DNA from: Schleiferilactobacillus perolens DSM 12744 | Lineage (GTDB): Bacteria; Bacillota; Bacilli; Lactobacillales; Lactobacillaceae | Length of the DNA: 64,000 nt | Direction: 5' to 3' | Assembly (NCBI RefSeq): GCF_001435585.1 | Contig: NZ_AZEC01000010.1 | Span: 1 to 64,000, forward strand | Shown here: positions 7,707-17,343 of the stretch, in pieces | Numbering within the stretch: the first letter of the stretch is position 1 | Layout of the letters: the number at the start of each line of letters is the position of its first letter | Translations under genes and position numbers: made by a program | The notes under the pieces: generated by a model | The model's input: only the letters and a program-made list of their open reading frames with translations | Told to the model about the DNA's origin: nothing | Database searches by the model: none

Positions 7707-10700
7707 ATGCAAATACGCGACTTATTTGTTAAACCGATTGATCGAAATATCCAAGGCGTCATCAAGGTTGGCCAGGATGCAGACGCTAACGTGAAGCAAG
7801 AACTGGACGAGTACGTTGTTACCCGAGAATTGAAAGGCCACTTTGATGACTTCTTTGCGGCCTATGAGAAAAGCATCAACCATGATACTGATGAAATGGG
7901 GGTCTGGATCTCCGGTTTCTTCGGTTCTGGTAAATCACACTTTCTGAAGATCCTTTCCTATCTGTTGGAGGATCGGAAAGTTGACGGCAAGAGCGCCATT
8001 GATTATTTCAAAGAGAAAATCAATGACCAGATGACGATCAACCGTATTGAGCTGGCTGCGCAACAGCCAACCGACGTGGTGCTGTTCAATATTGATTCCA
8101 AAGCTAAGACTGGTGCCAAGTCAGATGACAATGCCATCATCAATGTTTTCCTGCAAGTGTTTAACGAAATGCAGGGCTTTTCGAGCACCAATTTTTGGAT
8201 TGCTGAAATGGAGCGCCAACTAGTTGCGCAGGGTAAGTACGACGCCTTTAAGGACAAGTTCACGGAGTTGGATAACACTCACATGGATTGGACGGTTGGT
8301 CGGGATCATGCCATTTTCAAGAAAGGCACGATCAAAGATGCCCTAGTGCAAGTCGATGCATACAGTGAAGAGGATGCCCAGGGCTTGATGGATCAATTGA
8401 CGACATCTTATCAAGTCAGTATTGAGGACTTCTCTAAACTGGTGGCCGCCTATATCAAGAAGACCGGTAAGCGGGTCGTTTTCCTGGTGGATGAAGTCGG
8501 CCAGTTTGTTGGAGAAAGTACCCAGCGGATGCTTAACCTGCAAACCGTCGTTGAGGACTTGGGGGCAGCTACCCATGGTAAGGCTTGGGTAGTTGTTTCT
8601 TCCCAGCAGGCTATTGATACTATTACGGACAAAATCAGCGGTCAGGACTTTTCCAAGATTCAAGGCCGGTTTGCGACCAAGATCAGCATGAGTTCGGCCA
8701 ACGTGGACGAAGTCATTCGCAAGCGGCTGTTGGCAAAGACAGAGCCGGCTACAACACAACTTGCGGCAGACTACGAGGCTAACGCAGCCGCAATCAATAA
8801 CATGATTGATTTTGACGATGGCGTGGATCGGCCTAAGTTCCGTTCAGGGGAAGATTTTGCGGCGACGTATCCGTTCGTTCCGTATCAGTTTAACTTGCTG
8901 CAAAATGTGCTTACAGCGGTCCGGACCCACGGCTCTGATGGTAAGCACTTGTCTGAAGGTGCACGGTCGATGCTGTCCCTGTTCCAGGAATCTGTGGAAG
9001 CTATCATGGACCAGCAGGATACGGCACTGGTGCCATTCAGCTTGTTCTTTGAAGGCCTGCGCCAGTTCTTGGACCACACCCATAGCATCGTGATTGCCCA
9101 CGCGGTGGACAACGACACCGTTGATCCCACCCATGAAGAAGATAACTTCAACGTCCAAGTACTGAAAGCACTGTTCATGGTCAAGTACTTGAAAGACTTT
9201 GACGCGACGCTGAACAACATCGTGACGTTGATGATTGACTCAGTGGATACTGATCGGGTTGAATTGCAGAAAAAGGTCCAGAATGCGTTAGCCATTCTGC
9301 GGCAGCAACGGTTTGTCGAGAAAAACTTGGATAACTACGAATTCTTGACCGATGCGGAACAGGAAGTCAACCAGGCCATCAGCCGGGAAGAGGTTCTGTC
9401 AGGCGAGTTGGAAGATCGGATGGGCAACTTCATTTTCGATCCGAAAACGGGCATTACTAATAAGTACACTTACCCAAAGCTGAAAGGCCGTTACAATTTC
9501 ACGTTGAATCAATACGTGGATGAAACTCCCCAGGGGCGGACCAACAATGACATGACGATCCAAGTCATCACGTCTTTGGATGGCGCCAATAATCGGAATG
9601 AAGCCAACCTGCTGCTTCTGTCCATGGATCCGTCTAAACATAAGATCGTGGTTGATCTGCCGAGCACGGACGACTATCTCGGCGACTTGCGGCGGGCGGA
9701 GCAGATTGGGAAATTTGTCATGCTTGGCAACGCCCATGCCGACGCTCGGTTCAACTTTATCAAGGAACAGCGGACTGCTGAACGGCAGCAGCTGTTAGTC
9801 AAGGCCCGGGAGCGGATTATGACGGCCTTGGAACAAGCAGACGTTTATGTTGCCGGACATAAGATTGAGGGCGGCAAAGACTTCCAGGGGCGCTTCACAG
9901 ATGGTTTGAAGATGTTGGTGGATGATACGTACCGCAGTTTAGGACTCATTGATGCGGCCAAGTCGTCGTCAGATATTACGCAAATCCTGGATCAGGATAA
10001 TGAGTTGGCAGTATCCACGCAGGAAAACGAGCGTGCGGTCCAAACAGTGTACAGCTGGCTCCAGCGGACGATGCAAAAGGACAAGCATGTTACGTTGCAG
10101 GCCATCTTGAACAACTTCAAGGCCATTCCCTATGGTTATATTGAGGACGACATCGAATGGCTGGTGGCCAAGCTGCTGGCGGATGGCAAGATTCAGGCTA
10201 ATCTACAGGACCAAGTACTTTCTCCGGTCAATCCGGCGTACAAGCCTCAGGATATTGCCAATTTCCTGACCAAGAAGCAATACGCGGAACAGATTTCGAT
10301 TCAGGTGAAGAAAGACATCAATCCGCGTTATCTGCGGGAAATGAAGGACGTCGCCGATCAGGTCTTCAATAAGCGGTCATTCAGTGCAGCTCAGCCGGAT
10401 CTGATGGTGGCTGAATTGAAGGAGAAGATTGCCAAGGACAATGGGACGCTGCAGTTCTTTGATCAAAAGAATAGTTCCTTCCCGGGCCATGAACTGCTCA
10501 AAAAAGGCAGTAAAATGTTCAGTGAATTACTGGCCATTAATGATGCGGAAACTTTCTACGACAAGATTCATACTCGTTATGATGATTTGCTGCAGTGGGC
10601 GGATGACATGAGCGACAAGGGTATCATGGATTTCTATTTCAGCGATCAGCAGCAGACAATTTGGACGCGGGGATTGGATGATATTGCGCGGTACAAGGCA

Positions 10701-11390
10701 TCCCATGACTTCTTCACCAGCACGGCTTTGGCCGAGGACTACCAGCAGCTGAACAAACTGCTGAATGAGGACCGAGCTGGACGTGTTATCCAAGAAATTG
10801 ATGGTGTTCATCAGAAGTTTGTGGATACCTTTGCCAAGATTATGGACGATCACCAGAAACAAGTGACCGACAAAATCCAAGCAGTCAATGAAAAGGCCAA
10901 ACAGCGGATTAACGATTCTTCCACCGGAGATGACTTCAAACAGCAACGGCTGGCGACGTTGACGGAGCAGATCAAGCGAATTATGACCGAGGCTGAGGAA
11001 GCGCCAGATCTGACGCGCTTAGAGGCCAAACCGGCAGCAGCTGATGCGGTGTTAAGGCGCATTACGCAGAGCTTGGAAAATGAGGAGCAGCGACTAGCAG
11101 AAGAACAGAAGCTGGCTGAGGTGGAGAAAGTATCCCCGAAGCCGAGTTCAGACGAGGAATCCATTAAGCTTGTGGATCCGCTTCCTGCTCCTGACCCCAA
11201 TCCGGCGCCTCAACCAGAACCTGTAGCGCCTGTTGTTATTCAAACTAAGTATCTTGAAGCCGATCAACTCCCCATTGAACGGGAATGGTCCATTTCCTCT
11301 GAAGATGACGTAAACCGGTATGTTGAGAAGCTTCGGCAGGCATTGCTGGATCAAGTTAAAGAAAACCAGATCACGAAGTTTACCCTCTAG
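7707..11390 (+). CDS. brxC: BREX ATPase BrxC (PglY-like)
   Basis: A 1227-residue P-loop ATPase, the usual length for BrxC. The Walker A motif GFFGSGKSHF is at residues ~70-79 and a Walker B-like strand VVFLVDEVGQF at about 257-267. The rest is helical, including a charged coiled-coil stretch near residues 1030-1140 and a low-complexity proline-rich linker (PLPAPDPNPAPQPEP) near 1155-1170 before a conserved C-terminal helix. BrxC is needed for exclusion and methylation in model systems, probably remodelling the complex on DNA. It is intact. A hairpin separates it from pglX. Confidence 0.93.
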   Translation: MQIRDLFVKPIDRNIQGVIKVGQDADANVKQELDEYVVTRELKGHFDDFFAAYEKSINHDTDEMGVWISGFFGSGKSHFLKILSYLLEDRKVDGKSAIDYFKEKINDQMTINRIELAAQQPTDVVLFNIDSKAKTGAKSDDNAIINVFLQVFNEMQGFSSTNFWIAEMERQLVAQGKYDAFKDKFTELDNTHMDWTVGRDHAIFKKGTIKDALVQVDAYSEEDAQGLMDQLTTSYQVSIEDFSKLVAAYIKKTGKRVVFLVDEVGQFVGESTQRMLNLQTVVEDLGAATHGKAWVVVSSQQAIDTITDKISGQDFSKIQGRFATKISMSSANVDEVIRKRLLAKTEPATTQLAADYEANAAAINNMIDFDDGVDRPKFRSGEDFAATYPFVPYQFNLLQNVLTAVRTHGSDGKHLSEGARSMLSLFQESVEAIMDQQDTALVPFSLFFEGLRQFLDHTHSIVIAHAVDNDTVDPTHEEDNFNVQVLKALFMVKYLKDFDATLNNIVTLMIDSVDTDRVELQKKVQNALAILRQQRFVEKNLDNYEFLTDAEQEVNQAISREEVLSGELEDRMGNFIFDPKTGITNKYTYPKLKGRYNFTLNQYVDETPQGRTNNDMTIQVITSLDGANNRNEANLLLLSMDPSKHKIVVDLPSTDDYLGDLRRAEQIGKFVMLGNAHADARFNFIKEQRTAERQQLLVKARERIMTALEQADVYVAGHKIEGGKDFQGRFTDGLKMLVDDTYRSLGLIDAAKSSSDITQILDQDNELAVSTQENERAVQTVYSWLQRTMQKDKHVTLQAILNNFKAIPYGYIEDDIEWLVAKLLADGKIQANLQDQVLSPVNPAYKPQDIANFLTKKQYAEQISIQVKKDINPRYLREMKDVADQVFNKRSFSAAQPDLMVAELKEKIAKDNGTLQFFDQKNSSFPGHELLKKGSKMFSELLAINDAETFYDKIHTRYDDLLQWADDMSDKGIMDFYFSDQQQTIWTRGLDDIARYKASHDFFTSTALAEDYQQLNKLLNEDRAGRVIQEIDGVHQKFVDTFAKIMDDHQKQVTDKIQAVNEKAKQRINDSSTGDDFKQQRLATLTEQIKRIMTEAEEAPDLTRLEAKPAAADAVLRRITQSLENEEQRLAEEQKLAEVEKVSPKPSSDEESIKLVDPLPAPDPNPAPQPEPVAPVVIQTKYLEADQLPIEREWSISSEDDVNRYVEKLRQALLDQVKENQITKFTL

Positions 11391-11396
11391 CAGACA

Positions 11397-11428
11397 ATAA
11401 CGGCTATTCGTGGGAGTGGCCGTTATTT
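11397..11428 (+). terminator. Hairpin between brxC and pglX
   Basis: AATAACGGC (11397-11405) pairs with GCCGTTATT (11418-11427), followed by a short T run (TTTTG). It sits in the 52 bp between the brxC stop and the pglX start and ends just before the pglX ribosome site. It may act as a partial terminator that lowers pglX expression relative to brxABC. The T run is weak. Confidence 0.6.
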
Positions 11429-11442
11429 TGAAAGGAATCGCA

Positions 11443-14400
11443 ATGGATAAAAAGAAGATTCATGATTTCGCGGTGAAAGCCCGCCGCGAGCTCATCGAGA
11501 GTGTTGAGTTAAAGCTGACCCAAGTGGGGATCACCAGAGACGGTGTAAAAGAGAAACTGCCAACATCGACGGCTGAGATTGCCTTCTATGTGCCAAACGA
11601 CACGGAAGGGGTCAGTGGGCGGGATACGTCGCGCCGGGTCAGCTTAGTTCAGCGGTTGCAGACCGCGGCAGCCAAGGATGATTGGCATACCGCCTATGAT
11701 AATCTCGTGGAAGATGCGTCATACACCTGGTTCAACCGGATCATCGCATTACGATTCATGGAAGTGAACCATTATTTGCCAAGCCGGGTTGCCGTGCTTT
11801 CTTCCGAAGAAGGACGGGCAGAACCGGATATTTTGGCGCATGCACTGGAAATTGAAGACGATCTTGGCGGCTTTTCTGATGAGCAGCGAGATCTCATTCA
11901 ACATGCGCAAGAAACTCAAGAGCCAGCGGCGATGGATAATGCGTATCGACTACTGTTTTTGAAGCAGGCCAACGCCTTGAACGCCAATTTACCCCATTTG
12001 TTTGAGAAAACAACTGATGCCTTCCAATTATTGTTCACTCCCAGCTATCAGAATGGGGTGATTAAGGAACTCGTGACCGAGGTGCCGCGGGATGATTTTG
12101 ACGTGGAGAAGGAGGGGCAGGTCGAGATCATTGGATGGCTGTACCAATACTACAATGAAGAACCCAAAGACGTTGCCTTCAAAAAAAGCAAGTACGCGGC
12201 ATCAGATATTCCAGCCGTCACTCAGTTGTTCACACCAGATTGGATCGTCAAGTACTTGGTTGAAAATTCGCTCGGCCGCTATTGGATCGATGTGCTCCAT
12301 ACACGCGGTGATCAACGGTCTGAACAGGATATTGCCCAGAGTTTCGGTTGGCGATATTTCATGCCCGCTGCTCAGCAAACTGAGGATGTTCAGCAACAAC
12401 TATTGGCTTTCAATAGTCATCTGTCAGGCAAGAAGCTTCAACAGATCACCTTTTTAGATCCTGCCATGGGTTCTGGCCACATCCTGATCTATGCATTCGA
12501 TGTCTTCATGCAGTTATATCAAAGCGAAGGCTATTCAGCACGAGAGGCTGCCAATAGCATTGTTGCCAACAACCTGTTTGGTCTAGACATTGATCGGCGT
12601 GCCTACCAGCTCGCCTACTTTGCAGTGATGATGAAGCTCCGGCAATACGACCGGCGCGCACTGAATCAATCCATTGATCCGCAACTGTCGGATATTCCGC
12701 AAACTAATATTCTCAATGATGATCTCAACGAGTTAACCAGAGCCTATGCTAATCAGTTGCCACAGCAACAAGCCAAGTCCTTTCAGGGCACAGTGAAGGA
12801 GTTCAACCGGGGCGATGTTCTCGGCTCCTTGATCAAGCCTAGCCTCGATCAAGGAATACTATCTGAACTCCAAACGAGTGCAGCCACAGAGCCAGAATCA
12901 GCACAGCTTTCCTTTGCGACGACAAATTTCAATTTTGAAGAGATGTCCCGCATCACCCGTGTGCTTACTATCTTGGCTGCCCAGTACACAATCGTAGTAA
13001 CAAATCCACCCTATATGGGGTCTGGCAAAATGACACCGAGCCTTTCAAAGTTTGTCAAAAGGGAGTATCCAGACAGTAAAGCAGATTTATTTGCTGTCTT
13101 TATGGAATTGGCACAGAAGTTGAATGTCCAAAATGGATATCACGCACTTATTACCCAGCACCAGTGGATGTTCCTGTCTAGTTTTGAAAAACTACGGGTT
13201 AAGCTCCGTAAGAATGTGCTCATCAATATGGCTCACTTGGGTACCCGTGCGTTTGAAGAAATTGGGGGCGAAGTGGTCCAATCAACTGCGTTCGTGATGA
13301 GAAATGCGTCTATACCGAGTTATGTCGGCACATACGAGAGATTGGTGAATGCTCCTTCTCAAACGGCTAAAGAGGACGCGTATTTGGAAATGGTGAAAGA
13401 TCCCTCCTGCAAGGGTCTCTATCGAACTAACCAAACGAACTTTGAGAAGATTCCGGGGAGTCCTTTATGTTATTGGATTTCAGATCGAGTTTTAAAAGTT
13501 TTCTCGCTGCCTAAGAAAATCAATGATATAGGATTCTCTAAAAAAGGTCTTGACACAGGTGAAAATACGAAGTTTTACAGACTATGGTTTGAAGTAAATA
13601 ATGAAGCAGATTATTGGATTCCCCTTAATAAAGGAGGCAAATTTCGTAAATGGTATGGGAACCACGAATACGTTATAAATTGGAGTCAGAATGGATCAGC
13701 TATCAAAAGAAATGGAAAGGCAAATATTAGGAACGAAAAATTCTATTTTAAACCCTCTGTCTCTTGGTCTGACGTTACTTCTGGAAAACTGTCTGCTCGA
13801 TTAACACCTTCTGGCTTTATCTTTGATGCAACTGGACCATCTTATTTTGGGGCCAATCTCTTTTCGATGTTAGCCTATATGAATTCAAAAGTGTTCGCTT
13901 CTATAGCAGCTTTAATGATGCCTACAATTCATTTCACAAATGGACAAGTTGGGCTGATACCATACAACACACAGGCCGATTCAAATCAAAGGATTGTTTT
14001 CCTTTCAAAAGCAAACGTTTTGATTTCAAAAACAGAATGGAACAATTTTGAACAATCTTGGAAATTTGACTATCATCCCTACATGTTTCATATCGCTGAG
14101 CATAATCGAAATTGGACCGTGGAAGCAGCTTTCAATCAGTGGAAACAAGAGGCCCAAGATCGGTTCGATCAACTGAAGAAGAACGAAGAAGAACTGAACA
14201 AGATCTTTATTGATCTGTACGGCTTGCAGGACGAGTTGTCACCAGAGGAGTCCGATAAAGAGGTTTCGGTACGTAAAGCAGATTTAGGACGGGATATCCG
14301 TGCCTTCATGTCCTACTTTATCGGAGTCACATTTGGCCGGTACTCGCTAGATACGCCAGGATTGGCATTTGCTGGTGGCGATTGGGATGCTTCGAAGTAC

Positions 14401-15015
14401 ACGAGCTATCAACCCAATGCGGATGATGTGATTGTGCTGACTGACTCTGATTATTTTGGCGATGACCGAGATATCATGCACCGCTTCCGGGAGTTTTTGA
14501 CGGTTACTTTTGGCAAAGAACACTTGGAAGAGAATCTCACGTTTATTGCCAAGGCACTGGGTAAAGCGGGCGACACAGCAGAAGATCAAATTCGGAGTTA
14601 TCTGTTCAACGACTTCTACAAGAACCATCTGACTATCTATCAGAAACGACCGATCTATTGGCAACTGGACTCCGGTCGGCAAGGTGGCTTCAAAGCATTG
14701 ATGTACCTGCATCGGTACGACGGCGACACGATGGCGATGATTCGCACGTCGTATTTACACACCCTGCAGGCTGCTTATGAAAAGCGGGTGACCACGTTGG
14801 ACACCTTCATCGCCTCAGAGACCAACACGCGCCAGAAGAACCAGTTGATTAAACAGCGGGACCACACCCGCAAACAGTTAGAAGAATTGGTGAAGTATGA
14901 CGCTCAACTCCAACACGTCGCCAACATGCATATTGCGATTGATCTGGATGACGGCGTCGTGGTGAACCACCAGAAAGTACAAGCAGACGTCAAGCTATTG
15001 ACGCCCATAAAATAG
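11443..15015 (+). CDS. pglX: BREX adenine methyltransferase PglX (expressed form)
   Basis: A 1190-residue N6-adenine methyltransferase of BREX, which marks host DNA at a non-palindromic motif and sets target choice. The start at 11443 (MDKKKIHDFAVKARRELIES) follows AAAGGA; an in-frame start 33 bp upstream lies in the hairpin. Motif I is FLDPAMGSGHIL (~336-347) and motif IV NPPYMGSG (~520-527). The conserved RTNQTNF and IAEHN segments at ~660 and ~884 coincide with short repeats shared with the silent copy. Residues 1-197 are present only here, whereas everything from FTPSYQNG onward has a diverged counterpart at 18485-20633. Codons 660-880 are more AT-rich than their flanks, consistent with exchange of a specificity region. 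Confidence 0.95.
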   Translation: MDKKKIHDFAVKARRELIESVELKLTQVGITRDGVKEKLPTSTAEIAFYVPNDTEGVSGRDTSRRVSLVQRLQTAAAKDDWHTAYDNLVEDASYTWFNRIIALRFMEVNHYLPSRVAVLSSEEGRAEPDILAHALEIEDDLGGFSDEQRDLIQHAQETQEPAAMDNAYRLLFLKQANALNANLPHLFEKTTDAFQLLFTPSYQNGVIKELVTEVPRDDFDVEKEGQVEIIGWLYQYYNEEPKDVAFKKSKYAASDIPAVTQLFTPDWIVKYLVENSLGRYWIDVLHTRGDQRSEQDIAQSFGWRYFMPAAQQTEDVQQQLLAFNSHLSGKKLQQITFLDPAMGSGHILIYAFDVFMQLYQSEGYSAREAANSIVANNLFGLDIDRRAYQLAYFAVMMKLRQYDRRALNQSIDPQLSDIPQTNILNDDLNELTRAYANQLPQQQAKSFQGTVKEFNRGDVLGSLIKPSLDQGILSELQTSAATEPESAQLSFATTNFNFEEMSRITRVLTILAAQYTIVVTNPPYMGSGKMTPSLSKFVKREYPDSKADLFAVFMELAQKLNVQNGYHALITQHQWMFLSSFEKLRVKLRKNVLINMAHLGTRAFEEIGGEVVQSTAFVMRNASIPSYVGTYERLVNAPSQTAKEDAYLEMVKDPSCKGLYRTNQTNFEKIPGSPLCYWISDRVLKVFSLPKKINDIGFSKKGLDTGENTKFYRLWFEVNNEADYWIPLNKGGKFRKWYGNHEYVINWSQNGSAIKRNGKANIRNEKFYFKPSVSWSDVTSGKLSARLTPSGFIFDATGPSYFGANLFSMLAYMNSKVFASIAALMMPTIHFTNGQVGLIPYNTQADSNQRIVFLSKANVLISKTEWNNFEQSWKFDYHPYMFHIAEHNRNWTVEAAFNQWKQEAQDRFDQLKKNEEELNKIFIDLYGLQDELSPEESDKEVSVRKADLGRDIRAFMSYFIGVTFGRYSLDTPGLAFAGGDWDASKYTSYQPNADDVIVLTDSDYFGDDRDIMHRFREFLTVTFGKEHLEENLTFIAKALGKAGDTAEDQIRSYLFNDFYKNHLTIYQKRPIYWQLDSGRQGGFKALMYLHRYDGDTMAMIRTSYLHTLQAAYEKRVTTLDTFIASETNTRQKNQLIKQRDHTRKQLEELVKYDAQLQHVANMHIAIDLDDGVVVNHQKVQADVKLLTPIK
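12033..12119 (+). repeat. Inversion repeat 1 (87 bp), copy in pglX
   Basis: These 87 bp are identical to the reverse complement of 20547-20633, and weaker identity continues about 40 bp further with four or more mismatches. The repeat encodes FTPSYQNGVIKELVTEVPRD and beyond, in the same frame in both copies. The sequences before it differ completely. This is the outer crossover site for pglX inversion. Confidence 0.9.
13421..13442 (+). repeat. Inversion repeat 2 (22 bp), copy in pglX
   Basis: A 22-bp identity with the reverse complement of 19260-19281, encoding RTNQTNF in the same frame in both. Flanking DNA of the two pglX forms is diverged here. It divides the methyltransferase core from the following specificity region. 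Confidence 0.75.
14090..14107 (+). repeat. Inversion repeat 3 (18 bp), copy in pglX
   Basis: An 18-bp identity with the reverse complement of 18568-18585, encoding IAEHN in the same frame. The silent copy loses all similarity to pglX right after this repeat, so it marks the boundary of the constant C-terminal region (residues ~890-1190). Confidence 0.8.
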
Positions 15016-15019
15016 ATAT

Positions 15020-15053
15020 TTCCCCCTCTAGAATTGATCTGGAGGGGATTTTT
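15020..15053 (+). terminator. Terminator after pglX
   Basis: CCCCTC pairs with GAGGGG around the loop TAGAATTGATCTG, followed by ATTTTT. It lies 5 bp after the pglX stop and closes the brxABC-pglX transcript. pglZ and brxL must therefore use another promoter. Confidence 0.8.
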
Positions 15054-15073
15054 GTGCCAACAGATGTGCCAAC
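15054..15073 (+). repeat. Recombinase-flanking GTGCCAA repeats, pglX side
   Basis: GTGCCAAC occurs at 15054-15061 and 15066-15073, 12 bp apart. The same motif in inverted orientation (TTGGCAC at 18449-18455 and 18460-18466) lies on the other side of the recombinase gene. Paired short repeats flanking a tyrosine recombinase gene may be arm-type binding sites. The second copy here was duplicated by the IS66 insertion. Confidence 0.5.
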
Positions 15074-15159
15074 GTAAGCACCCAATAACAGACCGAATAT
15101 GAATCGCCGTTGCCTGGCGGTATCCTTACCTCATCATAACGAAATGGTGAGGTATTTAT

Positions 15160-15342
15160 ATGGCAGATAAACCAGAAATCGTCCAAATCAAGATGGACAA
15201 AACCCTGCATTCTCAAATCCAAGCACCGACCAAAGCGCTACAGATCAAGATTGACAGTAACAAGTCAGTCGTAGTCTACAATCATATTCAAGGTTACATT
15301 CTTGAAGCGCTCATGAAAGCCGTGTTTACTGATGCTCATTGA
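15160..15342 (+). CDS. IS66 accessory protein TnpA-like
   Basis: A 60-residue protein occupying the first-gene position of an IS66 element. Its stop overlaps the tnpB start (ATGCTCATTGA). IS66 TnpA proteins are small and basic and are needed for transposition with TnpB and TnpC. This one is shorter than usual and its sequence does not show the classic HTH clearly. Confidence 0.55.
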   Translation: MADKPEIVQIKMDKTLHSQIQAPTKALQIKIDSNKSVVVYNHIQGYILEALMKAVFTDAH

Positions 15343-15697
15343 TCCAACACGACTTCACGGAATCTATTTGGTGTGCGGTAGAACTGATCTGCGCCGCGGT
15401 ATTGATGGCCTGGCGGCAGTCGTTCAAGAGCAATACCAACTCGATCCGCATAATCAGTCGCTTTACTTATTCTGTGGGCGTCGTAAGGACCGATTCAAAG
15501 CATTATTCTGGGACGGTGATGGTTTCATATTATTATACAAACGCATTGAGAATGGCCACATTCAGTGGCCAACCAATCAAAACGAGGTGAAGAAACTCCA
15601 CACAAAGCAACTTGTTCGTCTACTTTCAGGTTGGGCAATTGAATCGTCAATCAAGCCGATACGACCGCCAAAAAGTAATCATGGTCAAACGCGATGA
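15332..15697 (+). CDS. tnpB: IS66 protein TnpB
   Basis: A protein of 121 residues with the IS66 Orf2 pattern: GIYLVCGRTDLRRGIDGLAA near the N-terminus and LYLFCGRRKDRFKALFWDGD in the middle. It is an accessory transposition protein, not the RNA-guided TnpB nuclease of IS200/IS605. The start overlaps the preceding gene by 11 bp. It is intact. Confidence 0.9.
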   Translation: MLIDPTRLHGIYLVCGRTDLRRGIDGLAAVVQEQYQLDPHNQSLYLFCGRRKDRFKALFWDGDGFILLYKRIENGHIQWPTNQNEVKKLHTKQLVRLLSGWAIESSIKPIRPPKSNHGQTR

Positions 15698-15734
15698 TTA
15701 GTGATAAGCTACTGCCAACAAAGATAACGAGGCA

Positions 15735-17263
15735 GTGCCAATGGCAACCACGACGGAAGATCTGCTTAAACAAGCACTCGAACAAAACGCCAAATTACTT
15801 GAACAAGTTCAACTCCTGACGGAGCAAGTGGCTTATTTAACTCATCATCGTTTTGGGCGTAGTTCGGAACAAATCAATCCCAACCAAACCTCATTGTTGG
15901 AGGACGATAGTGTTTTTACCAACCCAGAGCAAACTGGGGAACAAAGCGAAGAAGTAACCGAGAAAACAACTCAGCAACGTAAGCCGAAGGCAAAACGTTC
16001 TGAAATCTTGGCGAAAGATTTACCGGTAAAAACGACCATCATTACTAAAGACGATGAGCATTGTGAGCACGGACATGATTTGAAGCCCTTCGGTAAGCAT
16101 CTCTTGCGGGAACAACTGCGAGTAATTCGTCCAAGGATGTTCGTTGAGAAGGTTTATGTCCAATCGTACAAATGTGTTGAGTGTGAGCATGAAGACGGAT
16201 GTAGTCATGTTTATCAAGCAGATGCGCCGAAGGCACTCATTGCCCACAGCATCGCCACGCCGTCACTGGTTGCCTCTATTCTTCATCAGAAGTATATCCT
16301 GGCAACGCCATTGTACAGACAATTGAAAGATTGGCAGCGAGCTGGCGTCTTACTGAGTGAAACAACGATTGCCAATTGGGTAATTAAATGCGCCGAGCTG
16401 GTCAAGCCTGTCTATGATGTCATGCGATCACATTTGATGAGTCAGGGTTTTCTTCAAGGCGACGAAACGCCATATCAAGTATTAAACGAGCCCGGAAAAC
16501 CTGCGACGAGTAAATCATATGTCTGGGTAGCACGAAGTATCACGCGTGCCCTCAGCCGGTAGTTCTTTATGCCTATGCAAATACCAGATCGGGTAAATTC
16601 GCGCAAAGTTTGTATAGTGGATTCCCAGGTGTGCTTCAGTGTGACGGCTACGCCGGCTATAACTTACTGGGCGATTCAATCATTCGAGTCGGTTGTTGGG
16701 CGCATGTACGTCGCAAGTTTTTTGATGACTTTACCAATACTAAGGTGATGACCATCGGACTTAAGCTACTTAATCAGATGTTCGAACTCGAACGCGAATG
16801 GAAATACCTTTCCAGCGTGGAGCGCTTTAATAAGCGCCAGCAAGAACTTAAATCACTGATTGAACGTTTCTGGAAATGGTGCGACCAAGTCGATACGTTG
16901 CCAAAAGGTCAACTGGGTAAAGCCATTGCGTATGCGCAAGGTCAACGGACTGCCTTAAATCGAGTGCTGGATTACGGCGAAATCGACTTGAGTAACAACG
17001 CATCCGAACGAAACATGAAGACCTACGTGATCGGGCGGAAAAATTGGTTATTTAGTACAAGTCCCAAAGGTGCCGAGGCCAACACCATCTGGATGACAAT
17101 GATTGAAACCGCCAAAGCAAATGGACTTGATCCGGTTCAGTATCTCGAGGATCTACTTCAAAAAGTGTCAGAGCTGCCAACTTTCGCAAAAAACGAACAG
17201 TTGGAGGCTTGTTTACCATGGAATATTGTCCACAGTCCATCGGCAATTCAAAACCTAGCGTAA
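15735..17263 (+). pseudogene. tnpC: IS66 transposase TnpC, frameshifted
   Basis: The first part (15735-16562) has the N-terminal coiled coil (LLKQALEQNAKLLEQVQLLT), the zinc-binding region and the start of the DDE core (QGDETPYQVL). The frame then breaks at about 16545, where ITRALSR-stop replaces the expected ITRAPQPVVLYAYANTRSGK. The downstream part (16610-17263) continues with LQCDGYAGYNLL and the terminal NNASERNMKTYVIGRKNWLF. A single-base change would restore one protein of about 510 residues. No recoding signal is obvious, so the element is probably immobile unless helped in trans. Confidence 0.85.
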
Positions 17264-17269
17264 CAAAGC

Positions 17270-17309
17270 AGAGCCCCACAATCTCAAAAACTGAGATTAT
17301 GGGGCTCTT
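17270..17309 (+). terminator. Terminator at the end of IS66
   Basis: AGAGCCCCA...AATCTCA pairs with TGAGATT...TGGGGCTCT in a long, nearly perfect hairpin just after tnpC. It would isolate the recombinase gene from IS transcription. Confidence 0.7.
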
Positions 17310-17343
17310 ACATACGGTTGGTTATTAGGTGCTTACGTGCCAA

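Larger units (their letters stand above)
15074..17336 (+). mobile_element. IS66-family element with 8-bp target duplication
   Basis: The element of 2263 bp begins GTAAGCACCCAATAACA and ends with the inverted version of about GTAAGCACCTAATAACC. Both sides carry the perfect 8-bp duplication GTGCCAAC (15066-15073 and 17337-17344), the length expected for IS66. It holds tnpA-, tnpB- and tnpC-type genes. It inserted immediately after the stop codon of the recombinase gene. Confidence 0.92.

Noticed and set aside
8003-11200. Many long antisense frames inside brxC
   Set aside because: They follow from high GC and codon bias of brxC, have no ribosome sites and overlap an intact conserved gene.
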